Shown: positions 12,601 through 27,600, numbered from the stretch's first letter. The stretch: DNA of 64,000 nucleotides from Hyposmocoma kahamanoa (GCF_003589595.1 NW_020653719.1:1253616-1317615); one strand, 5' to 3'. Program-made: numbers and translations. Notes: generated by a model not told the origin, from the letters alone.

Positions 12601-15600
12601 CAATTCAAGGTGTTTTTCTCTCAATATACTTTGAGTAGTGAGAACCGATTATTATTATTTCCAGTGTCAAGTCCTGTATAGTGGCGAACTAGGTGATATT
12701 TCAATAAAACTTAGCAAATAGACGTAATTCCACGTACTTTTGAGGTCGGTTTTTTAGTACTCTGTACTGAAATTATTATCTCAGGTATCATCTCACAACA
12801 GCAATCTCTCGAAGAGGTTCTTCCAAAAATTAATACCTTGCTGCTGCCTAAACGTTGGCGTTCTCGATCCGACAACATCTATCGAAACTGATACTAGCCC
12901 AAACCTAGCGGCCGCCTTTAAGTAAATAATAATAATATTATAAAGGTAATACTCATGTTATATCGATGCCTTACTTTCTCAAACTCGTATCTTGTGAGTG
13001 AAATTATTCAGGAGACGGCAAAATTTTCTATTTATTTTAAATTTTTTATCAAGGGTGTTAATTTGGATGCATTACTTTAAGAATAGCCAAAAGCCAGTGT
13101 GTGTTTAATAAGTTAATTTAATTTATTTTAATTTAATTAATTTAATTTTAATTTAGTTTGTATGCCAATATCGGGAAAATATGACTACTATTATGTATAT
13201 TATACCAACTTTTGTAAACAATATTTTAAGAAATGACGACAAAAAATGACGAACGCACGTATACAACAATGTCACAGAATTCGTTAACATAATATATGCT
13301 AAGGTAGTGTCTGTGTGACTGAATTTCGATTGAAACGCGTTAAGGTGAGTCACTGGAAGAGAAGCGGGGAAAAACTGTTTCTTTTTATTTGGTCAATCAA
13401 CAATTGTTATTCCAATAACAAAATAAGAAACGTACGTAAGTGCACAATCCATTATAGACCGACACTACATGTACATTAAATTAATGCAGAGTACTAAAAG
13501 GAATTTACAAAAAGTGTAAACATTAAGAAACCATCTAAGCCACAAAAGCAAAAAGTGAAATTATTTTAAAATAAGCAAAAGCATAAAAAACAAATAACTT
13601 GACAAAGTTTTAGGGAGGTGACGACGTTACGTGCTTGGTTTTTACTGCCGAGAAGTAAGTCAATCGTTGTTCTATGGTCGTTGTACAACTGGCAAAGTCT
13701 CGCTTAGTATTGCTAGATCAAATGGTTTAGGTATTTACTATTAAATAACGGTCTTATAAAAACTATACGATACACCTAAGGATATTGTCTAAAGAACGTG
13801 CTAATTCGTTACACGATAGGATGTACTGTACTCGATTATATAAAATCACGAAAACGAATCAATTAAGAATAAAGTATCTAACTTTGCACATAATTTTTTT
13901 ATGGAGATATTTCTCTTACTACAGAGAACCTGCTAAATTTTGGTTTTGAACTGTAGCCCTATAAATATTAAATCAATAATAATAATAATAATAATAACGC
14001 ACACACTCATAGCCCCGCACTAGGGAAACCCTGTATCGCGGGTGCTGTGGTCATACACAATGACAACTACAAATTACACCCAAACACACGAGAGAAATAA
14101 ATAATAAACAAATAACGCACACACTCAACATAGCCCCGCACTAGGGAAACCCTGTGTCGCGGGTGCCATGGACACACACATAGACAACCACAAATTACAT
14201 CCAAACTCACGAGAGAAATAAATGTAAGCCATACAAACATTTCTCCCTGCCCGGGAATCGAACCTGGGACCTCTGCGTGGCAGTCCGGCATGGTAACCGT
14301 TCGGCCACAGAGGCAGTTAATTCACATTTAACCCAAAACTTGAAAATTGCCCAGCGATTTGATGACACGATGCGACGTTGATGCCCCGACAGTCGCCATA
14401 GGCGCGCCTGTCAACGTCGGATCTGTGTTAAATTTTGTCGGCCTGTTTTTATTATATTCATGTTAATTTTAAATGTGCAAATTGCGGGACGTGAGGGGCG
14501 TTCCCTCAAACCTCATTTCCTAAAATCTAGGCTAGCGTTCAAATATCTCGCCTTAACGCGAGTCAAAAATACACCATGTGCATAGGCTCTTAAACTGGTC
14601 ATAGTACTTGGAATAATAAGCTAGTTTAAAGTACTGATGCCATTGGAGGAAACGGAAGTACGACACAATCGTAACACATCTATAAACCAAGTAAGTTTAC
14701 GAAGTACATACACATATATTTCTACAGTCTCCTTAAGCGTATAAAATTCAATGCGATAGTCATGGTTATTTTAAAATCTTACCTCATGCAAGGCAAAATG
14801 GATTCCTGAAAATGTTCTTCAAACATTTTCACTATTTTGTTCGCTTGCTTGACTATGTCGAAGAAATGGATCTGCATGGATGGAAAAACACTATTAAGTC
14901 GCAAGTAATTTGGGATATTGTCGCCGTACTTTCTCAAGCTCGTATTTTAAAGCACAAAGTTGCTGAAATGCAAAAAATAGATTGCATATACAAATGCAGG
15001 TTGATTTCACATCGCATTTCTTTCATATTCTGACACACTGGCTTTGACCTATACTTAAAGTAATGCATCCAAATTAACACCCTTGATAAGAAATTCAAAA
15101 TAAATAGAAAGTTTTGCCATCTCCTGAACAATCACTCTTTATAAATACAAGTTTGAGAAAGTAACGCGACGATATATCAAATTGTATCATTACGTTAATA
15201 AAAATTAATTTAATGAAGCTTAACAAAATGTTAAGTATATTATATATTATATCAATCAGTGTCAATCCTGTATTTTCGGGGATATTTTCAATTATTTTGT
15301 AACATTTTGTTAAGCTTCATTAAATTAATTTTTATTAACGTTAATGCCTATACGATGAGCTTGAATAGCCCTGTACTACAGCTGTATTCAAATTAATAAA
15401 TTACACACAAGTTAACGTGACAAGTCAAATAACATTTTGTACTTTACCGTAGTACTAATGAATGGGGTGCACATTATGTTTGGGCAACAATCGGCGAGAA
15501 CCTTACGTCGATTGGCAATTGCTTTCACCACTATGGCAAGTATTATAGTGTATGCTGTCGATACAACAAGAAAATGAAGAATTAATGGAATAAGGATTTA

Positions 15601-18600
15601 TTTAAAAACCTGTGGTGGCGACTTGCTCTCAGCAATGGGGATAGATTGCAGGCCGAGGTCTAGCGCGTAGTCCACGTGCTCGACGAGAAGATGCTGGATG
15701 AGTACTTCTAGTAGCGAGATTGTTGTAACGGGTAGTTCATTTGTTGTGCACAGCTGTCATATACAATAGTATAACTAACTATTTAAATTAACGAAGTTAC
15801 GGAGCTCACACTGAATAAATACATAAAATAAGAAGGTTTCATACCAAACTATTGGTGTAACAAACTTGTAGGAGAGGTACATTCGTCTAGCTCAGGGGTT
15901 CCCAAACTTATTTAGTCTACTGCCCACGTTGAGAATAAATTATTTTTAGCGCCCCCATTTTTTCACATACTTAAAAACCACTATAACTTCAAATTAAATT
16001 AATTATTGTGAGCTATATTAGTGGAGATTAAACATTCATTCTAAACGAGACTTTTACTATAACCCGCAAGAGTTACCTTGAGACCTGAGCGCAGTAGGTA
16101 GTACACAACGGCGCTCAGGTCTCAAGTTAACTCTTACGGGCTACACCTGCCAATGAGAATGATTATTGAAACGCAACTTTATAGTATTCAGAGAGAGTAT
16201 CTTTTATTCAAAATAAAACAAACATAATCGATTCTAATATAAAAACTTATGTGAAGGATGAATCTGATGCTGTTTAATAAGTTTGTTGATATCAGCAACA
16301 TGCAAACGATTTCACTTTTTAGTAAGCAGCTTTGTCACAGCACTAAAACCACGTTCACACAAATATGACGATGGGAATGCTATCAAGAATCGTTGAACGA
16401 TTGACCACAATCCAGGGTACAATTGCGGGATCGGTTTTTGTAGCCAAAATTCTTGGTAGCCATTATTTCCTCGTTCGTTGTCGATTCTATAAGTTCTTCT
16501 TCCAGCTGAGGTGATATTGCAGTGTTGACATTTGAAAACGGATCCAACACCCAGTCTGGCATTTCCAAGTTCAAAATGTCCTGGTATCGTTCGGTGAAGT
16601 CAATGAGAAGGTTTTCCAAATGTTGGCAGTAGGCAAACAAGTCGTCGTTACTGCAGGATACTGATGAATTCGGAAAATTGTGAAACTCACGTCTGCCCAT
16701 ATTCTTTTTGTGTAGAAGCAGTTTGGCAACGAAAGCAGCAACGACATTTTTTGTTTTAATTAAATTTAGTTCATCGCCTTGCAGTTGGAGATTCATGTCG
16801 TTGAACAATTTATACAGGTCTGTCATGTAAGCTATATCATTCTTTGATGTAATGAGCTTGATGCGCAATTCTGTATCTTTAATTTCCAAGAACTCAATCA
16901 CAGAGTCAAACAGGTTGTAAAATCGAGTCAGACAATTGCCTCTTGATAGCCAACGAACTTCAGTATTAAACAACAAACTGTTGAAATCTTCGTCATTAGT
17001 AACACAAAGCTGATGAAATAATCTATCATTCACAGAGCTGTTACGGATTTTATCGACTGCTTTGATGACATATTGCAGTAAATAAAATAGTCGTTCACTT
17101 AAATTTCTAGCAACCAAATGTTGTCTATGAATAACGCAATGTACAGCAAGGACATCTGGAATTTTATTTTTTAAGTACGCTATAAAGCCTTTATGGCACA
17201 CTGTCACAGCCGGAGCGCCATCCGTAGCAACTGATATAATATTTTTCAAGGGAATCTCTTTCTCATCACAAGATTTTTCTAATGTATTGAACATGGTTTC
17301 GCCTTTTGTATCGGTCTCTAAATTTCTAGCAAACAATTGTTCTTCACATATTTTCTCATCTTTAATAAACCTCACGTAAGACTGCAACATTGGTTCATTA
17401 GTTGGTAAAGTGGACTCATCGAGCTGAATTGAGAATTGACTAGTCCTCAGATGATTGCACAATGATTCTTCAATGTTTTCAGCCATTTCATCAATTCGTC
17501 TTTGCACAGAATTATCTGCGGCCAGTTTATGAAGCACAGTAGTTATTACTTCCTTTATTGCTGGCAAAATTAACTCTTCTCCGATGTTGTGTGGTTTGCC
17601 TTTTTGAGCAATTAACAAAGAGATATTGTACGAATCTCGAAGTCCGTCGTTTTCTTGCTTAGCAGCCGCCGAAAAGAGTTTTGCTACACTTGACTGAGTA
17701 TTATGCTTCTTCTATAGGTCTTGAAGATATGCTACATTCCTGTTTTTCTTATCTGGATGCATTTTAATCAAATGATCTTGCAGTCTTGAAGGCTTTAATG
17801 CTTCATTCGAAATGTTTTAGACATAGAAGGCACAAAGGCGACGATGGGTTTGTGGGATTTTCAATGAATCTGAATTTAATATATTCCGCATAGTATTGCC
17901 GTCTCTTCTATTTTACTTTCGACATTGTTTTGTTTTGAGAATTACGTAAGTAAGTGTTGAACTTAAGTACTGCTTATGCGCGAAACCGCAAATGAAAATA
18001 AAATAAATATTACGTTGTTTATATAGGATTGCATAAGCAGCACGCACCGACAGAAATAAGACAAACATGCATAAACTCGTTTATCTCATTCGACGCTCAA
18101 TCGCACTCAATAAATAATAACAAGTATTCTATGAACCAGCCGATTGATACAGAAATGCACAAATCGGGTTATTTAACAAAAACTTGTTAACACATGATTG
18201 CCCGCGGTCAATTGTCTACGAAAATTACCTATCTAGGAATACTAATAACTATTAAAATGAGGAACTGTATCTGTTGCCTTTTTATTCGTTTGTTTTTGTC
18301 TACTTTCAACGGAGCGACTGATTGACATGATTCTTATTTTATTTATTCAATAATACAGGACAGATATATGAACTACACGAAGAGAAATATCGAACCGAGT
18401 TAGTTTGAGCAATCTCTTAATTAATATTAGTTGATGTTCACAAGTTGTAGTCGAGAGTCGAGAGCTCAGTCGGTCTCTAAGGGTCGCATTCTAGAACTCT
18501 ACTCAATGCTCAAGTCAGGATTGCACTGGAAATACGACCCTAAAGGCAGGGACTTGAGTATGATTTCGAGTGCTTTAAACCATACTCAAATCCTGACTTG

Positions 18601-21600
18601 AGAATTGAGTAGAGTTCTAGAATACGACCCCAAGAGTCGTATTCTAGAACTCTACTCAATGCTCAAGTCAGGATTGCACTGGAAAACACAAGTACTGGAA
18701 ATACGACCCTAATGGCAGGAACTTGAGTTTGATTTCGAGTGCTTTACACCATACTCAAATCCTGACTTGAGCATTGAGTAGAGTTCTGGAATACGACCAT
18801 TAGAGTCTTCCTAGTTGAAATTACAAATCTCCCCCTAAGCCTCTACACAACGCCCCCATTTTTTTTTTCGGGGTCTCTTACCCTTTAGGACTGCAGCGCC
18901 CACAAGGGGGCGTTATCGCCCACTTTGGGAAAGGCTGGTATAGCTCATATGTCATGTCCACAAACATTTAAAACAAATTGCCTGGTTATTAAAAAATTAA
19001 ACAATTGACAAAAAAATAATTGAATAGTATATTTTTATCGAGCGACTAAAACGAGCGAATTTATACCCGAGTTGGTTAGCCATCCGAGCTTTAGTGAGGG
19101 TGTCTATTACTCCGAGGCTTTATATTGACTTTTAGTCTTGGGTGTAACTTTAATTTTAACTTCGATTGCGAGAAAAAACAATTATTCAATCTTTTACGCT
19201 CTACAACAAAATCGCGAACCAAAATTCTAAGATTTCGCAGTATTTTTTTGCCAACCAGGCACAATTACCACAAATACAACAAAACGCCACGATTATGGTT
19301 TATTGAATGTCTTTTGTGAGATACAAAAAAATATGATGACTGATCCTCTAGTTTGGTGTTATTGTTGATGCAAAGATCGAAGAAACATAAGGAAAATTTC
19401 TTCGATCCGGGTAGATTCGAACCAGAGACCCTACAATCAAAGCACGAAATATGTATCCGTTTACCCAATATGGATGATCTCTGTGGAAAAATGGAGAAAT
19501 GCATAATGTGTCTTTGTTTTTTCGTATAAATCGTATTTTTAAAACATACTACAGCTTGGTAGCTTAATGGTTTGACCTACCGCCTCTCAAACAGGAGCCG
19601 TGGGTTCGAAACGAGCTCGCACTTCGTAAGTTCCTCGGAATTGTGCGAAATGTAATTTGTAATTAACCATGACCTTTTCGGCGAAGGAAAAGATCGTGAT
19701 GAAACCTGCACGTCGAAGAAAGTCCACAACCTCGGAAAACGTGTGAAGTCCCCAACCCGCATTGTGTTAGCGTGGCGGACTATAGTCTAAACCCTCGCCT
19801 GAGAGGAGATCCACGCCCAGCAGTGAGACGTATAAATGGGTTGAAGATGCATTTATTTTTAGTTTAGTCTGTGTTTAACCGGTGGCACGGTATTATTTCA
19901 GGATAAGACAAAATATTATGGCGAGTTTCACAAGCCAAATTATGGCTTATTCCCAGTTGTCACCACTGGTTTTGTTTCCACGACAAATGAGAAAAAAAAT
20001 CCCATATGTTACCAGGTAGTGATGACGGGATTTAAAAAATCTCAGTTGTTGCCAGTGGTTACATAGGGCGTACTCTAAGTTTCCGGAACTGGCCACTTAC
20101 ATAATCAATATTTAAAAAGTAATTAAAACATTTGACAATGGAACTCTTTGGCTGTAGAATACAGTTTGCTAGTTTTTATATTATGGCGTCATTTTAGAAA
20201 TTGGTTGTCTACGTCACCATGGATTTAACTCTTAAAAATTTTCGTAGTATAATTTTCTACGACTTTAAGTGTCATTAAACAGCTCAGCGGAGCTTCGCTC
20301 GGCTTCAAACTTTTGGCCATGAAGCACCATGCAAGACGACTATTTATAGCTGGTTTGCAGAATTCAAATACGGTCGTGTGAATCTCAGTGACGAATTTCG
20401 TGATGGTCGCCCATCCGCTGCTGTGAAATCGATGCTGTGCGCCGTATGATTAAAACAAACAGGCATGTGACATACCATGAGATTCGGGCATCTTTAGGCA
20501 TAGGCATGAGTCAAAACCAAACAATACTACACAAACATTTGGGGATGAAAAAGCTGTGCTCTCGGTGGATCCCACACAATTTGACTGAGACTCAAAAAAC
20601 GGTTCGCGTCATGTGGTGCAATGCCAAGCTTACCCGATTCAACGAAGGGGCGTCAAATTTGGTGTGGGACATAGTACAAGTGACGAAACATGGATTTATA
20701 ATTACGATCCCAAAACAAAGCAGCAATCGAGCGTATGGGTCTTTCGAGATGAGCCGAAACCAACCAAAGTGGTGCGCGAGCAAAGTGCCTCTAAGCGGAT
20801 GATTGCTTGGTTTTTAATAAAATTGGACATGTGGCTACTGGTGCTTTTGAAGAATCGTTGTACCGTGAATAGTTATTGGTACACGACCATTTGTTTGCCG
20901 GAAGTTATTGACAAACCCCGTAAAAATAACCGTAAACCCCGTATCTTCTTGCACTACGACAATGCCAGTTCTCACACGGCCAGACAGACAAATTAATTTT
21001 TGAAGGTGAACAACGTTGACCTTATGAGCCATCCCGCGTACAGTCCCGACCTGGCACCTTGTGACTTTTATTTATTTCCAAAAATTAAGAACCAGTTACG
21101 CGGTCAACGATTTTCATCATCTGAAGAGGCTGTCTAAGAGTATGAAAAATATGTTTCAGAGATTGTCACGGTGGTGGCATAAATGTTTTCAAAATTGGTT
21201 CATTCGTACGAAAAAGTGCATTAACGCTAACGGAGAGTATTTTGAGAAACAATAAATTCATTTCTGACCATTTATAGTATTTTTTTGTTATTCATTCCGG
21301 AAACTTTAAGTGCTCCTGACGTATTTCCACTGGCGACAAATGGGAAAAAAACGAAGGGGCGTCAAATGCTAATGTTACCAGGTGGTGACAAATGGAATAA
21401 AAAGATCTGTTGTTGCCACTGGCGATAAATGGAATTTAAAATATCCCTGTAGTTGCCAGTGGTATATGTCCAAATTATTATTCGTCCGTCTTGCAACAAC
21501 CAGTAGGGCTAGCACGAAAGGGCGAGACTTCGCGAGAGCGACATAAAGCGCGAGTTACTGCTATTCTCACACAGAGATCTCGCGCTTTACGTCGCTCTCG

Positions 21601-24600
21601 CGCAAGTCGCTCCTTATCGTGCTCGCCCTACAGTGGATACTTACAGTTTTGCAACGCGTAAAGGAAGTTTTAGCGTCAGCGAGCATCTTCTGGACCAACG
21701 GTTCACTGAGAAAGGTCTCCCCGCCGTAGTTCTCGATCTGCGCGATATTGATGTTGATGTTGGCCCGCGTACCGATTACCGCTTGTAGGTCCCGGCGGAG
21801 CTCTTGAAAACTATACACATAATTAGGGTCCATTGAAAACCAGTGTCACAGCCTTATCTGTTGTGACTTTGTGTTGTGGCTTAATGGATTATTTTGCATA
21901 CGCCACAGCCGCACAGATAAGACACAAAATAGTACCAATGTGGCACTGAATCGGTGGAAACTGACTTGTTTACTATTAAAAAAAATCAGAATTATTTGGC
22001 ACCTTGAATTGTGAACGTTTGTGTTTCCGAAGGTCGTTTTGTGTTAAGTTGATGGTATATCTTTCAATAAATAAATAAACTCACCCGCCACCCTGAATCT
22101 GCTTCTTGATATGTTGTTTCTCAGTATAGTAAGTGTTGAGAGCGTTTGCAAGCACAGCTCTTAATCTCCTCGACTCCATAGCGGCATAGCCATCAGTGGC
22201 GGCCGCCATTGCCCCGTTGACTAGAGCCTCGCGTCTGAGATCCCCGGTGGATGTATTCCCATCAGCTGATACTAAACCTTCCGCTACTAGTTCGTCGCAT
22301 ACGCGTTGAGTACTGAAATATTGAACTTGCAGTAATATAAATGTCGCGAACTCCTTGCCGTTTTACATTCTTTTGTTATGTTTTTGATTTGTTAATTGTC
22401 AGTGGTGTGTCGTGCGATGTGTTCTTTATTGTGTATCATGTCATAAACAATTGCTCTCATTTCTGTTTTTTTCCTCACTCCCTTTCAATATTTTTGCGCA
22501 TTTGTCTATTTCTTTCTTTTGTTGTTGACAAAAGTTGACAAGTGTCTTGACTTTGCCAATATTGAACACGAGTATTGTAACGTTTGCGCAACATTTTCTA
22601 AATCTTGTGATAATGTCACCAACCATTATCGACTCCCAAGGTCAATGCCGACCATAGAGAGAGCTCGACGTTGTTACTCCGAATCCCCATCATCTCTAAC
22701 ACTCATACTTTTTGATTAAAACATTTTTTTTAAACAAAGTGTAACTAATCATGCAACAAAATGTAATTTTCGACTCGACGGCCCTGGCAACACGGAATTG
22801 GGGGTTGATGATGGGGGATGTTGATCTTATAGATTTGATCACTGCTTTGAATTGTTTTCGAAAGAAATCAAGATGGGACTTGGACAAGTCAACATAACTT
22901 GGTTTCGGCTAATTTTATTATGCGAATAAAAATTTAATATACCTTGTATACATGTCGTATAGATTCCTCAAGTACTTCTCGATGTCGTTTTTATCAGCCA
23001 ACTTGGTCTGAATGTATTTCTGTAGCTTAAGGTGGAAGATATTGAGAACAAATTTGCTCATAACTTGGTCGGGGTTGGGGAACACATTGCTAATCACTGT
23101 GTAGTTCTTTTTGCATAACGGCAGCACGGCTGAGAATATATCTTTCCCTAGAAGAGTGTTCTGAAAAGAAATATGTAAAGGCATGATTATATTTGCTTTT
23201 GAACATTGTCTTAAACAAGCATACATAGAATTCATTTTGATTAATAGATACTAGATAAAATAAGGTGTTGCGAAGTGTTCCAGTGGTTCTTTTCATATCA
23301 AGTTACTAAGTACTAAAGTTACATACACTGAAAAATGTTAATATCGAGTACTGTTTGTTATAAAGACATGTTACTACTAGTCAAGTGAAGAACAAGTTTG
23401 ACGCTTTGGACTTTGAAGACTTCTTTAAATAATATTAATTCATTCACAATCTGTGTTTGTGTTTGTAAATCTTATGTTTGAGGCTTATTCAGAGTGGCGC
23501 GGACCGTGTAAATTAAATGTACGTAGACGCTTATTGCGTTCACAGTGGCCGCGCGCGCCAGTGCCTGTGCGGCGGGTAGATCTATTGGCTCGGTTCGCCC
23601 GTACCTTTCACAGTGCTTGATCTAGCGTCTGTTTGCGATTTCGACGTGTGAATCGACCCGCTTATAGCCGCTGCGGCACTGTGAAAGGGAAAACGAAAAG
23701 ACCCGCGCGCTCGCACCCGCCGCCGCGCCCACGCCTGCACTCTGGAGTAAGGGCTCATTAGGTGTTCATGGCGTCGCCGCCATCTCTTAAGCCTCGGACC
23801 CGGCCGGCTCGATATAGAAAAAGTTACTTTTCTGTATTGTCTCGGGTCTGGGTGTTTGTGGTACTATCGTTGTTTCCGATTTCCATAACACAAGTGCTTT
23901 AGTTACTTCAATTTCCACCCTTACGATTTCCCAATCTACAAACTATTTATCCTACAAATAATTTTGGAAAAGCACTCAATTAGTCCATTTCATTCCGCAT
24001 CTTTAACTCTCACTCGCATAGATTCTTCTACTTCCTTGACACATACCTTTACTTAAATCAAATTCTACTTTGCATTATTTCACCATGAATAAGTTGGAAT
24101 GTAAAAAGACCGTCAAAACTTGGCTTAAGAATAAGACTTATGATGATACAGAAGGCTTGCTAGAAGTTAATTCACTACTATATTTATTTTACCTATTGAT
24201 AACCAATTGTTATGTAGTTAAATAAATATAGCCCTGGTTTAAGCTTTAAGATAAATAAAAGTATAGACAAACAAGATGCCTAAAACGTAGGTATTTAGAG
24301 TTTGTCTTTTTTGAAGACGGAGTAAAATGAAATTTGTAGGGTTGCCAGTTTTTATTCATTCATTCAATTTTAAATAGTTATGTAGTTATTGTCGATAGTT
24401 ATATCAATAGATTGTGAAAGATAAAATGTTCCCAAAAATGACTGAATTATGAATTACTAAATTGCGTTATTGCCTTCTTTATTCTTATTTAGACAGTTGG
24501 CCTACTAATATCGAGATCATTTTTTTTATATCATATACATTTTAACAAGAATAGCCAGATTTAATTAGGTACCTATATTGAATTAAAATGAAAAACTTTA

Positions 24601-27600
24601 AAATATGTCTCCTATTTGTATTTTTCATAAACATAGTTCTAAATGCTGTGTATGTATGTATGAACGTACAAAAATTGACAATTCAAATGAACTTCTGCTC
24701 AATAATTGGATGAACAATGGGTCGAAGACGATTCAAATGAAACAAGTTTGCCAATTTATTCCATAAGCATGAATGTTCAGTCAATAGTCAACAGAATATT
24801 TATCGACTGCAGTCAATAGCTGCTCGCAAGCGGGCAACACTTTTGCGGAATGAACTGTCATTTGTCCCCATCTTTTAAAAGTTCGGGCATTGCAACTACA
24901 CTATTAGAGTTCTAAGATTTAACTGAATAGTGCCAAAGTATTTATGAAAGTTGTATAATACAATTAAGGTTCCTTTTTTACTGTTTATTTTAATATTATC
25001 ATAGCTAACTTACTTACTTTGAGATGAGAGCAACATATTTGATATTGTCTAATATATATTTATTATTATGTGTCCAGCTTATCATGCTATTGACCCGGTC
25101 CTTTAACATGTTTATCAATATATTAAATAATAAAGTTTTTTAGGTCACTCACCATTTGACTGGTCTCAATGAAAGCATCAACACACTGCGAGTATCCTTT
25201 AAAATTAGTCATAATACTGGCTATTTCTTTCATCTTGCTCATGTTGCCCTGATTTTGAGCTTTAACAAACTCATCAATTAGGTTTCTTTCTATTTCATCA
25301 TATTTTGCTTCAATCTTCTTTTTGGCTACTTCGAATTTGTCTGGTGGTAATTCTTGGGCAATTGTATGGAGTTTCTGTATTACATCCGCAGCTTCATTTA
25401 ACTGAAAATTTAAATGTGTTAGTGATAGGTTTCTTCCTCAAATTATTTAAAAACATTTACAACAGCCATAATTAATCTGTGGCCTGACAAGTTTTTACAT
25501 GTAGTTTGAAATGCTATAAGTAGTTGTTTTGGAAAACTATGGGTTTCTAATGTGCTTTCCAAGTTAGTCTTCCGTCCAGGTACACTCCCAGATACTTAAC
25601 AGTATTAACATGAGGTACGGTCTAGTGTTCATTTTTACACCAGGGCAGTTTCCTTTTCTAAGTGTAAACATTATATGTTGAGATTTTGAGGCACTGGCTT
25701 TGATCTTCCATTTTGAGAGCCACAGGTCTAGTTTATCAAGTTGCACTTGTGTTCACGCGATGCAATATGGAGAAGCACTGTCTCTGATTCACGACATTCA
25801 GGCTGGGGCGCCTCAGGGCTCAGTATTAGGATCGATTTTGTACACAGTATTTACATCGGCTCTACCAAAAACTAACAGAATACTCACAGCGACATATGCA
25901 GACGATAACGGCAGTACTTACTCGTGACGCTACAAGTACCGATGACTTCAATTTGAAGATTTTTGTAACGAAATTGAACATAGGCTAATGAACTTTATGT
26001 CAATTGTGTAACATGCAAACTAGATATGATACAGTAACGAGAATTCTCCGAAAACGTGCAACCTGTTTTTTGGTTCGTATCCAGTTTGTACAGTCGATGT
26101 ACTGAGATATCTGACCCCTAACCATCAATTTGGTTCTGAGTAGATCAGTGTGAACAAAGGTATTCAATAAAACTTAACGATTATCTTTAACCTATGCGCT
26201 GTAAAATTCTTCTTCTTCTTCTTTGATGCATGATTAGTGAATGACGTTTTAAGAAACTTTTAAAACCAATTTGGTCTTTAATATATGTCACATAAATACA
26301 AATTTCAACCAAAAAGCTGGAATTCTTTAACATTTCTGTATTGAATGCGTAAGAAGGCTCTCAGAACCAAAAGGCGGCTAGAGGGTCAAGTATCATAGAG
26401 CACTGACTGTACATTATACAACTGATATAAAGTTTATTATGCTATGGTCACAAAAATTCGCTTACTAAATAGCGCTACTAAATATTTACAAATGAACTCA
26501 CGTTCCATTGTAATCGAACACGCAACACGCTTTAGGTTAGTGTATGGGACCATAGCCTAAACCTGGTTGGTCATGTTGTTTAAGTAACTTGGAAGCCGAT
26601 TTTTGTTTTTTTTATGTTGACGATTGATCATACAATTATTTTTATAAGTACCTTGCTAGGATCATTAAACAAATCCGTCAATACAGGCCCCGGGCTAAGG
26701 AAGTGCGCTAAGTGTGAAAGGAGGTCTCTGGCAGCGGCGGCGCGAGCTCTCGGCGCTCGCGCAGCACCCAACTTCTCGCCGACGTCGAGCGCCCGACCGC
26801 CGCAACGTGACATGCGTTCGTCTAGTGAACTGAACACGTTCACACAGTGCTGAAAGTTTAAAATAATTTCTGGTAGAGGTTTTCATATTTTATGTCTTAC
26901 AGTATATTTATTTAGAGTCGTAGTAGTTTCGCTAAGAACAGAGGTTCCCAAAATGATTTGTCTTGTAGACCACATGCCATTTTTTTCTGTTTTATGTAAA
27001 CCCTGCATGTTTAATTTTTGTAAAATTCATCAACTTTCAAATGTGTTTTTGACACCTGACACAGTGCTACACACTTCAATAAGTTGAACTTGTATAACGA
27101 GAAACCTTACAAAAAGCACATGGTATGTTTTATACATGTATCTAATCAAATATCATGTTTGTTGTGAAGGGTTTACATCATAGATAATTTATATATCTAT
27201 AATAAAAAAATATTATGTAAATACACTATCTAGGTATAGGTTAGGTGGTACTATATGTGATTATTCCATTTATGAAAAGTCGAACTTTTGGCCACAACCT
27301 GCCTAAATGGGTTTCACTTTTTGCCATGGACCCCTTATTGGTCAGAGTGGACCACCACCACCGGAATAGACCAGTTTGGTAATCATCGCTCTAGAACAGA
27401 AGCGCTGCAGTGGCGCTATTGTGGCGCTGCATCTGCTCCACTACTAATTTTCATATTTAGAAGCACAGTTGTAGCCGCTGTCGTGACACGCGCGTGCCAT
27501 TTTTGCAGTCACAATTAATGAACTAATACTTAGTGAAGCGCTACAGAGGCGCGGCTTTGAAGGCTCCCATACTCAAACACAAAATAATACCTGATACCTA

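Larger units (their letters stand above)
15893..18937 (-). mobile_element. hAT-superfamily DNA transposon, inactive, with 8-bp TSD
   Basis: The left end CAGGGGTTCCCAAAC and the right end (reverse complement CAGCCTTTCCCAAAG) are hAT-type TIRs. Just outside lie gtctagct (15885-15892) and gtatagct (18938-18945), an 8-base target duplication with one mismatch. Subterminal parts share gcgcccccattttttt-like and cgccca motifs. The internal transposase is on the minus strand and broken. Near the right end the element carries two copies of a palindromic MITE (18482-18804). It lies in the Sec10 intron between exons 9 and 10. Confidence 0.88.

Noticed and set aside
14239..14320. tRNA gene on the minus strand
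   Set aside because: A- and B-box-like sequences are present, but the head runs straight into a repeated SINE body and does not form a clean cloverleaf; copies are dispersed.
16383..17618. The 411-codon frame as a host ZBED-type gene
   Set aside because: It is bounded by hAT TIRs and an 8-base TSD, and its N- and C-terminal domains lie out of frame.
19555..19640. tRNA gene
   Set aside because: tRNA-like head only, followed by a SINE tail.
20437..20996. Mariner frames as active transposase genes
   Set aside because: The transposase is split over several frames with a stop between the second and third catalytic Asp.
22341..22538. Hydrophobic ORF resembling a membrane protein
   Set aside because: T-rich DNA gives Phe/Leu/Val codons by chance; it lies inside a Sec10 intron with no other support.
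26614..26853. Plus-strand and alternative-frame ORFs over a GC-rich segment
   Set aside because: They are shadows of Sec10 exon 5 (26849-26652, minus strand), which has matching splice sites and family alignment.
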